Shown here one piece after another: positions 1 through 4,915 of a stretch of 9,470 bases of DNA. Location of the stretch: positions 1 to 9,470 of the forward strand of contig CAZJLS010000069.1 in assembly GCA_964547125.1 (NCBI GenBank), read 5' to 3'. The stretch comes from Methanobrevibacter_A sp964547125. Lineage in GTDB: Archaea; Methanobacteriota; Methanobacteria; Methanobacteriales; Methanobacteriaceae. How positions within the stretch are numbered: position 1 is the stretch's first letter; the number at the start of each line of letters is the position of its first letter. Position numbers and translations under genes: made by a program. The notes under the pieces were generated by a model that had not been told where the DNA came from, did not search any database, and worked only from the letters and a program-made list of their open reading frames with translations.

Positions 1-5
1 CATTA

Positions 6-446
6 ATGATTTTGCTTTTAGCATTTTTATTAATTGTTTGTGGAAGACTTATTACCTATGTTGCTTATGCTTCATCTCCTGAAGTTGATCAAGGTGTTCC
101 TATTGCAGGTATAATTGTTAAGGGTAATGATATTATTCCTATTGATACAATTCGTTCTAATGTTGAATCTGCTGGTTTTAGGGAAGGTTCATATATTAAA
201 GGAAATATGTTGATTACGGATAAACGTGAGCTGCCTTTAACGGATGCGATTGCGAATGCTGAGAAATTTGCATGTATGTCGACTGTGCCGGGTACAACTT
301 TGAAGCCTATTGCAGCAGCAGATATTACTGTGGATAAAACTACGGGTATTGTTACTGTTACAGTTATTGAAGATTTCTCTACGATTCCTGTAAGTAATAC
401 TACGCCAGTTAACTCGTCGAATAGTCATTTGAATATTAGTAGATAA
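6..446 (+). CDS. Secreted or membrane-anchored protein with a POTRA-like domain, possibly 5'-truncated by the window edge
   Basis: The protein is 146 residues from the ATG at 6. The reading frame is still open before that ATG (codon 3-5 is TTA) and no ribosome binding site is visible in the few bases left, so the true start may lie outside the window. Residues 1-22 form a hydrophobic leader ending in AYA-SS, which looks like a signal peptide or membrane anchor. Residues 33-122 follow the beta-alpha-alpha-beta-beta layout of POTRA domains: an opening strand with V-K-G-N, a helix ending in A-G-F, a second helix, then two strands with the T-G-I-V-T-V-T-V-I-E-D pattern. The rest is a Ser/Thr/Asn-rich tail. 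POTRA domains normally mediate protein-protein contacts on the outer side of membranes. The next gene starts 22 bases downstream on the same strand, so the two are probably co-transcribed. The POTRA call rests on pattern only. Function is unknown. Confidence 0.8.
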   Translation: MILLLAFLLIVCGRLITYVAYASSPEVDQGVPIAGIIVKGNDIIPIDTIRSNVESAGFREGSYIKGNMLITDKRELPLTDAIANAEKFACMSTVPGTTLKPIAAADITVDKTTGIVTVTVIEDFSTIPVSNTTPVNSSNSHLNISR

Positions 447-457
447 TAATTGATTAT

Positions 458-462
458 AGGGG
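458..462 (+). promoter_or_regulatory. Ribosome binding site for the 469 gene
   Basis: AGGGG lies six bases upstream of the ATG at 469, within the 22-base spacer after the preceding stop. It supports that start codon and translation from a shared transcript. Confidence 0.6.
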
Positions 463-468
463 TTTTTT

Positions 469-1746
469 ATGAAGGTTAAATATATTTTAATTGGTATTGT
501 TTTATGCTTGTTATTGTTTACTGTTATTAGTGAAGTTTCTGCGACTTGTAACATTATTGTGATTACTGATCCTACAGGTCAGGATTCTAATGGTGCAGCT
601 GCAGGTAGTATGTCTTTTGCTAAGAATATGTTTCAATCATCTTTCATTATGAGTAAGAATAATCAGTATGCTGTTCTTTCAGGGGGTGAAGGTAATTCTA
701 CTGAGCGGGTAAAAGCTATTGGTAGTTGTTTAGCTGCTTTGGAGAATGGTGCTTCTCCTTCAGAAGCTGCTTCTATGGCTAGTGGTTTTAGTGGTATTCG
801 TCTTGTTGTTGGTGGTCCACTTATTGGTGCAGCTGTTGGTGGTTCTTTTGATGCTTATGTTATTGATGATGATGGTAGTGGTCAGATTTCAATTACTCAG
901 TATTCTGGTGGATTAGCTGTTTTACCTCCAGGTCATAGAGGAGCGATTATTCACTTGCGTAACAGTGAAGGTAATCCATTGTATGGTACTGCTACATCTG
1001 TTAGACATGATACTGCAGTTAATATTGCTAAAATGATTCGTGATGGTTATCCTGCTACTCGTATACTTGGTGAAGCTATGCGTGAAGTTGCAACTGATTC
1101 AGGTGAACAATATGGTGGGGGTGCAGTAAATCTTGTTTCAAGAGTATCGACTGGAGATATGTTCACACCTGAAGAAATGAATACTACTGGTTTCCCAATG
1201 AGTGAAAATTATACTAAATCATGTCCAGTATGTGGTTGGTCGATAGGTTATCCTGAAGCGGATAATTGTCAGATTTGTCCGATTGATGGGCATCAGTTAA
1301 AGGTTACTAATGCATGTGATGCTCTTATTAATGCGATTACTGTTACTTCTAATAGAACTTCGGTTTCTGTTTATGGTAGTGATAGGGCAGGACTTGCTTC
1401 TACTACTGAAGCTATTGTTCAAGCATCTGTTGCTAAAAATGGTTATGATCCAGATAAAATTGCTGCTTCGATTAATAGAGGTATTAATAATGGTTTAATT
1501 ATGGGAGTTAATCATGTTGAACCTAAAGATTTAAGTGTTAAACCTGAAGCTCGTGCTGTTGGTGTTTATTTCGAACCTTTAGCTGATGGTAGAACTTCAC
1601 CACCTTGGAATTTACCTATTGATTCCACATTGTTAGCAGTTATTGGGGCTATTGAAACAGCTATTGGATTTTTATTACTTTTATTAGTGATATTCAGGGG
1701 TCGGTTAATTAGTAATTTTAGAAATGAAAATAGAAAGACGAAATAA
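469..1746 (+). CDS. Secreted, membrane-anchored protein of unknown function with a Cys4 zinc-ribbon-like motif
   Basis: The protein has 425 residues. Residues 1-25 are a clear signal peptide: a K-V-K start, a long hydrophobic core, and a probable cut after VSA, just before T26-C27. The region after the cut, about 27-230, is rich in Gly, Ala and Ser (I-V-I-T-D-P-T-G-Q near its start) and vaguely recalls N-terminal-nucleophile hydrolases, but I cannot confirm that. Residues 252, 255, 267 and 270 form CxxC-x11-CxxC (CPVCGW and CQICP), a zinc-ribbon or rubredoxin-like knuckle that is unusual for an exported domain. A second globular region follows (about 278-370). One membrane helix at about 388-411 ends in a basic tail, so the chain is probably anchored at its C-terminus with the bulk outside the cell. 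It follows the POTRA-like gene in an apparent two-gene operon. Codons favour T and G at third positions, unlike every + strand gene further right. I do not recognise the family. Confidence 0.85.
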   Translation: MKVKYILIGIVLCLLLFTVISEVSATCNIIVITDPTGQDSNGAAAGSMSFAKNMFQSSFIMSKNNQYAVLSGGEGNSTERVKAIGSCLAALENGASPSEAASMASGFSGIRLVVGGPLIGAAVGGSFDAYVIDDDGSGQISITQYSGGLAVLPPGHRGAIIHLRNSEGNPLYGTATSVRHDTAVNIAKMIRDGYPATRILGEAMREVATDSGEQYGGGAVNLVSRVSTGDMFTPEEMNTTGFPMSENYTKSCPVCGWSIGYPEADNCQICPIDGHQLKVTNACDALINAITVTSNRTSVSVYGSDRAGLASTTEAIVQASVAKNGYDPDKIAASINRGINNGLIMGVNHVEPKDLSVKPEARAVGVYFEPLADGRTSPPWNLPIDSTLLAVIGAIETAIGFLLLLLVIFRGRLISNFRNENRKTK

Positions 1747-1774
1747 GTTTTTTATCTTATTTTTCATTATTTCT
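1741..1774 (+). terminator. Hairpin and T-rich terminator after the 469 gene
   Basis: AAATAAG (1741-1747, overlapping the stop codon) pairs with CTTATTT (1756-1762) around an eight-base loop. T-rich DNA follows on the + strand. Archaeal termination needs mainly the T-tracts, so the hairpin may be incidental. Confidence 0.45.
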
Positions 1775-2224
1775 ATTTTTTTCAAAACATGCTTTACTTT
1801 ATAATCTCAATATACATAAACTCCCACATTTTCACTATTTTTTATTAAACTTTTTTTAACTAAAAACTAAACACTATATTTTAACATACTTTAGAAAATA
1901 TAATATTTTAATCAACGCCCTCTTTCTTTAAAAAGAATAATCTATTCCTAAATAAAATAAAATACCTACAAAAATTTTATATATTTTTAAAATACTAATA
2001 AATAATAAAGAAAGATTTCTTAATAAAAAAAATTTAAACACAGAAAAAAATATAAAGAAATCGAAGACAAAAAACGGGTTTTAAAATTTTCATATTTTAC
2101 AAAAAATAAAAAAATTTAAAAAAGTTAAAAAGAAAAATACAACGGAATATTTTCAAATTAACACAAAAAAATAAGGAAAATAATTTAAAACACAAACAAA
2201 AAAAATATAAAGGAAATTTAAACT
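1747..2224. other. Gene-free AT-rich intergenic region with a possible TATA element
   Basis: No open frame with coding character is visible on either strand across these 478 bases. On the + strand C far exceeds G at the left end: bases 1801-1860 contain no G and twelve C by hand count. A TATA-like stretch (TTTTATATATTTTT, about 1975-1988) could drive the DUF356 gene with a leader of roughly 215 bases, but many other AT-rich stretches could serve. A short inverted repeat (AAGAAA/TTTCTT) lies near 2008-2021. The region marks the boundary where strand composition flips (see findings). Confidence 0.5.
2211..2214 (+). promoter_or_regulatory. Ribosome binding site for the DUF356 gene
   Basis: AGGA lies about ten bases before the ATG at 2225. 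It is weak but well spaced and agrees with a protein that begins with the conserved strand M-T-V-I-L-V-R-G. Confidence 0.45.
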
Positions 2225-2641
2225 ATGACAGTCATATTAGTAAGAGGAGAAAACAACCAAAAATTATTAAACGCAATCGCAGATGTTGAAAGACACGCTA
2301 ACCTAAAACTATCAAGCAAACCAAAAAAAATAGAAAGTAATCTTGCAGATAATATAGTAGAAAAAATATTAGGACAAAAACTAAGAACAAAATCAAAAGT
2401 AGCATCTGCATTTTTTGTTAAAGAAGATGCAACAGTATCCATTTTACAAATCAAAAAAATTCACCCACCAGCACACGTAGTGGTAGTAGTTGAAAAATAC
2501 AAAGGATACGATGAACTAGTTGAAAAAATATACAATGCAAAACCATTAAAAGGATACTACTCAAATAAAAACAAAGAATCTTCACTAAAAGATTATAAAT
2601 ATTCAGCTGAAAAAGGAACAACCTCAAAAATAGGTTACTAA
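2225..2641 (+). CDS. DUF356 family protein
   Basis: This 138-residue soluble protein has no signal peptide or membrane segment. It matches what I recall of archaeal DUF356: an N-terminal I-L-V-R-G strand, a helix L-L-N-A-I-A-D-V-E-R-H-A at about 14-25, K-P-K-K-I at about 32-36, L-R-T-K-S-K-V-A at about 53-60, and the most conserved-looking block I-L-Q-I-K-K-I-H-P-P-A-H-V-V-V-V at about 73-88. The C-terminal 35 residues are Lys/Ser/Tyr-rich and look disordered. The biochemical function of the family is not known to me. In related methanogens this gene is, as I recall, found near aMBF1 and PAN, as it is here, which hints at a link to transcription or protein quality control. It is convergent with aMBF1, with 42 bases between the stop codons. 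Confidence 0.72.
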   Translation: MTVILVRGENNQKLLNAIADVERHANLKLSSKPKKIESNLADNIVEKILGQKLRTKSKVASAFFVKEDATVSILQIKKIHPPAHVVVVVEKYKGYDELVEKIYNAKPLKGYYSNKNKESSLKDYKYSAEKGTTSKIGY

Positions 2642-2659
2642 AAAAAAATATAAAAAAAT

Positions 2660-2689
2660 AAGTAAAAAAAAATTTTATTTTCTTTACTT
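2660..2689. terminator. Bidirectional hairpin between convergent genes
   Basis: AAGTAAA (2660-2666) pairs with TTTACTT (2683-2689). After one mismatch, four more A-T pairs extend the stem inward. The right arm overlaps the aMBF1 stop codon (TTA at 2684-2686 on the + strand). Poly-A on one strand and poly-T on the other provide termination signals for both genes. Confidence 0.5.
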
Positions 2690-3187
2690 TTTAATTTTAA
2701 CAATATCTCCTAAAGTAAATCCGTCACTAGATGAAGATTTAAATTGATCTAAATCAATTTCACTTATATCTTCAATAATACGAATATTCAGTTTACTTTC
2801 AATTTTACGAGCTAATTTTATATCTGGAACCATTTTCCCAGATTCTATTTTTTTAATTACTGATACTTTTTCTTGTATTTCTGCACCTAACTTTTCACGA
2901 GACCATCCTTTAAACTCTCGCCCCTGTCTACAAATTTCATCGAAATCTTCAACGATTTCTTCAGTAATTTCTTCTTCCCTAGTGTAAACATCTCTTTTTC
3001 TTTGTCTTGGTCGGGTAGAAGTTTTTTTAACAAGTTTCTGACTTTTTTTAACTGTTTTTTTCACGGGTGGTTCTCTTTGAATGGTTCCACGTTTCGCACA
3101 TTCTGGACAAGTTTCCATAACTGCTTTTTCAATTTTTACTCGAAGTGGTTTCCCTTCAATTTCCTTACCACAAACTTCACATATCAT
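2684..3187 (-). CDS. Archaeal multiprotein bridging factor 1 homologue (aMBF1): zinc ribbon plus XRE-type HTH
   Basis: This 167-residue protein has the architecture of archaeal MBF1 (family annotated as TIGR00270). A zinc ribbon at residues 1-34 has Cys pairs C3/C6 and C27/C30. A basic linker rich in Lys and Arg runs from about 40 to 66. A Cro/XRE-type helix-turn-helix spans about 82-139, with G-W-S-R-E-K-L-G-A-E-I as the first helices and V-S-V-I-K-K-I-E-S-G-K-M-V-P as the recognition segment. A short acidic-then-basic tail ends in K-I-K-K. The eukaryotic relative bridges TBP and activators; the archaeal one binds ribosomes and/or transcription components, and its exact role is unsettled. 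The start is fixed by C3 of the zinc ribbon. No Shine-Dalgarno sequence precedes it, so the message may be leaderless. It is divergent from PAN across a 229-base spacer. Confidence 0.9.
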   Translation of the reverse strand: MICEVCGKEIEGKPLRVKIEKAVMETCPECAKRGTIQREPPVKKTVKKSQKLVKKTSTRPRQRKRDVYTREEEITEEIVEDFDEICRQGREFKGWSREKLGAEIQEKVSVIKKIESGKMVPDIKLARKIESKLNIRIIEDISEIDLDQFKSSSSDGFTLGDIVKIKK

Positions 3188-3262
3188 AGTAATATTTTTA
3201 TATACTTTTGATTTATTAAATCTTTTCTAAAAAAAATAATAATTATTAGTAATATAATGACT

Positions 3263-3274
3263 AAATATATAAAT
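3263..3274. promoter_or_regulatory. TATA box in the divergent aMBF1-PAN spacer
   Basis: AAATATATAAAT is a near-symmetric TATA element. Read rightward, it places a PAN start site near 3294 and a leader of about 120 bases. Read leftward, it could serve aMBF1 with a leader of about 50 bases. Assignment is by position and composition only, in a background that is itself AT-rich. Confidence 0.4.
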
Positions 3275-3288
3275 GATAAAAAAATAAT

Positions 3289-3321
3289 AGTAACTTATTG
3301 TAATTATAACATTAGGTAACT
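3289..3321. repeat. 33-bp imperfect palindrome at the predicted PAN transcription start
   Basis: The two 16-base arms, centred on T3305, match at twelve of sixteen positions, with mismatches spaced every three or four bases: AGTnACnTAnTGTnAT on the left and its complement on the right. It contains GTAAC/GGTAAC elements and more G and C than the DNA around it. It lies just downstream of the TATA box, over the inferred start site, where an archaeal repressor would act. The operator role is inferred. Confidence 0.4.
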
Positions 3322-3400
3322 AAAATTTTTAAAATAAAAATTTTTTTAGAAAAAAAACAAACAAATACTCAAACAAGAAAAATATTTAGAAAAAATTAAG

Positions 3401-3410
3401 AAGGAGTGAT
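3401..3410 (+). promoter_or_regulatory. Strong Shine-Dalgarno for PAN
   Basis: AAGGAGTGAT sits six bases before the ATG at 3417 and is nearly complementary to the 3' end of archaeal 16S rRNA. It is the best ribosome binding site in the window and fixes the PAN start. Confidence 0.8.
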
Positions 3411-3416
3411 TCCCAC

Positions 3417-4688
3417 ATGTCTTCTCAAGTAATCAACGATGGTGCAGAAAAAGAACCAATTGATGAAAATATAACAAAAGAAAAATCAATTGAAAGCCTA
3501 GAAGAAGAAATAGCACTATTAAAAGAAGAAAACACAAAAACTAAACGTAACTTAATGTGGAAAATAAGAAAACTAGAAAAAGATAAAATACTAACAGAAA
3601 ATGAAAAAATACGTTTAGAAAGAGAAACCAAATCCCTAAGAGGAGAAGTAGAAAGATTCAGAACTCCTCCACTAATAATCGCAACAATAACTGATGTAAT
3701 AGATGACACAAGATTAACAGTAAAAAGCAGTACAGGACCATCATTTTTAATAAACTACTCAAAATTCATAGACAAAAAAGAATTAGTACCTGGTGCAAGA
3801 GTAGCACTCAACCAACAAACATTCGGAGTAGTAGAAGTATTATCCTCAGAAAAAGATCCAAACGTATCTGGAATGGAAGTAGAAGAAAAACCAGATGTAA
3901 CCTACGATGACATCGGAGGATTAGACGAACAAATAATAGAAGTCAAAGAAACAGTAGAACTCCCACTAAAAAATCCAGAACTATTCAAAAACATAGGAAT
4001 AGACCCACCAAAAGGAATATTACTATACGGACCACCAGGAACTGGAAAAACATTACTTGCAAAAGCAGTAGCAAACGAAACAAATGCAACATTCATAAAA
4101 ATAGTAGCATCAGAATTTGTTAAAAAATACATAGGTGAAGGAGCAAGAATGGTACGAGAAGTATTCGAACTTGCAAAAGAAAGATCACCATCAATAATAT
4201 TCATTGATGAAATAGATGCAGTAGCAGCAAAAAGACTACAAGCAAGTACAAGTGGAGATAGAGAAGTACAAAGAACACTCATGCAACTATTAGCAGAACT
4301 CGACGGATTCGAAAGCAGAGGAGACATAGGAATAATAGGTGCAACAAACCGTCCAGATATACTAGACCCAGCATTACTAAGACCAGGACGATTCGACAGA
4401 TTCATAGAAGTACCAGCACCAGATGAAGAAGGAAGAAAAGCAATCCTAAAAATACACACAGCAAAAATGTCCCTTTCAGAAGAAGCAGACATAGACCTAT
4501 TAGCATCACTAACAGAAGGAATATCTGGAGCAGACCTAAAAGCAATCTGCACAGAATCAGGAATGTTCGCAATACGTGCAGGAAGAGATAAAATAACAGT
4601 AGCAGACTTTATGGAAGCAGTAAATAAAATAACCGGTGCTAAAAAAGAAGAAGATTACAACAAAGAAACAGGTGTAATGTTCGGCTAA
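3417..4688 (+). CDS. pan: Proteasome-activating nucleotidase (PAN), AAA+ regulatory ATPase of the 20S proteasome
   Basis: This 423-residue protein is about the usual length for PAN. A hexameric ring of it unfolds substrates and threads them into the 20S proteasome in the cytoplasm. Residues 22-82 are a Glu/Lys-rich coiled coil. The P84-P85 pair follows at the coiled-coil/OB junction, then an OB-like domain to about residue 150. The AAA+ core has Walker A GPPGTGKT at 205-212, Walker B I-I-F-I-D-E-I-D-A at 260-268 (D264, E265), and the second region of homology from G308 to R328, including R-P-G-R-F-D-R with the arginine fingers. The C-terminal helical domain has G-I-S-G-A-D-L-K-A-I-C-T-E-S-G at about 367-382. 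The last residues are V-M-F-G, so the gate-opening tail is Hb-Phe-X where Hb-Tyr-X is usual. It is divergent from aMBF1. A hairpin and a C/D sRNA follow directly. Confidence 0.96.
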   Translation: MSSQVINDGAEKEPIDENITKEKSIESLEEEIALLKEENTKTKRNLMWKIRKLEKDKILTENEKIRLERETKSLRGEVERFRTPPLIIATITDVIDDTRLTVKSSTGPSFLINYSKFIDKKELVPGARVALNQQTFGVVEVLSSEKDPNVSGMEVEEKPDVTYDDIGGLDEQIIEVKETVELPLKNPELFKNIGIDPPKGILLYGPPGTGKTLLAKAVANETNATFIKIVASEFVKKYIGEGARMVREVFELAKERSPSIIFIDEIDAVAAKRLQASTSGDREVQRTLMQLLAELDGFESRGDIGIIGATNRPDILDPALLRPGRFDRFIEVPAPDEEGRKAILKIHTAKMSLSEEADIDLLASLTEGISGADLKAICTESGMFAIRAGRDKITVADFMEAVNKITGAKKEEDYNKETGVMFG

Positions 4689-4700
4689 AAAAAAACACAA

Positions 4701-4736
4701 AAAATAATATTTCTCCCCAAAAATATTATTTTACCA
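4701..4736 (+). terminator. 12-bp hairpin after PAN
   Basis: Bases 4701-4712 pair perfectly with 4721-4732, giving twelve A-T pairs around the loop CTCCCCAA, and the right arm ends in TTTT. It lies 12 bases after the PAN stop and directly before the C/D sRNA. It could end PAN transcripts, protect their 3' ends, or help separate PAN mRNA from the sRNA. The left arm is also about 30 bases before the sRNA, where a TATA box would sit. Confidence 0.55.
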
Positions 4737-4800
4737 CTGGCCAGTGATGAACCCTATGAGCTCTGAATTGATGATGAATGATGGGCGATCTGAGGCCATA
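4735..4800 (+). ncRNA. C/D box sRNA (2'-O-methylation guide)
   Basis: All elements of an archaeal C/D box sRNA are present in order. The C box GTGATGA is at 4744-4750, a 12-nt guide at 4751-4762, the D' box CTGA at 4763-4766, a 4-nt spacer, the C' box ATGATGA at 4771-4777, a second 12-nt guide at 4778-4789, and the D box CTGA at 4790-4793. A closing stem pairs TGGCC (4738-4742) with GGCCA (4794-4798). Two guides of exactly 12 nt are the archaeal hallmark required for the L7Ae-Nop5-fibrillarin complex. The island is far richer in G and C than the flanking DNA, as expected for structured RNA in an AT-rich archaeon. The D guide ATGATGGGCGAT pairs over 9 contiguous bases (one G-U) with the conserved 16S segment around E. 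coli C1402. The D' guide target was not assigned. The exact RNA ends are inferred. Confidence 0.88.
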
Positions 4801-4821
4801 AAAAAATTACAAAAAAACCAC

Positions 4822-4838
4822 TAAAAAAAGTTTTTTTA
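4822..4838 (+). terminator. A7-G-T7 symmetrical element and T-tract after the sRNA
   Basis: TAAAAAAA, a single G, then TTTTTTTA lie about 25 bases past the sRNA. The T7 run is a likely archaeal termination signal for the sRNA. Two looser copies of a T-run followed by CATTA occur further on, near 4860-4876 and 4885-4898, before the next gene. Confidence 0.35.
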
Positions 4839-4915
4839 CCATTAAACACTAAATATTTATTTTTTTCCATTAAAAAAAGAATTATTTTTTCATTATTAAA
4901 TAAAAACGAATTATT

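Noticed and set aside
237..554. Open frame on the - strand across the junction of the first two genes
   Set aside because: Its composition is that of a reverse frame of two signal-peptide-bearing genes with clear codon bias on the + strand.
1747..2224. AT-rich spacer considered as a replication origin
   Set aside because: There is no cdc6/orc1 gene, no recognisable origin-recognition boxes or repeated motifs, and the direction of the skew change fits a terminus better than an origin.
3902..4552. A 216-codon open frame antisense to PAN
   Set aside because: It is a Ser-rich mirror of the AAA+ coding frame with no start signal. PAN on the + strand is beyond doubt, so this is a shadow frame.
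4735..4800. GC-rich island considered as a tRNA gene
   Set aside because: It is too short and lacks acceptor, D-loop and T-loop signatures. The C/D box layout explains every element.
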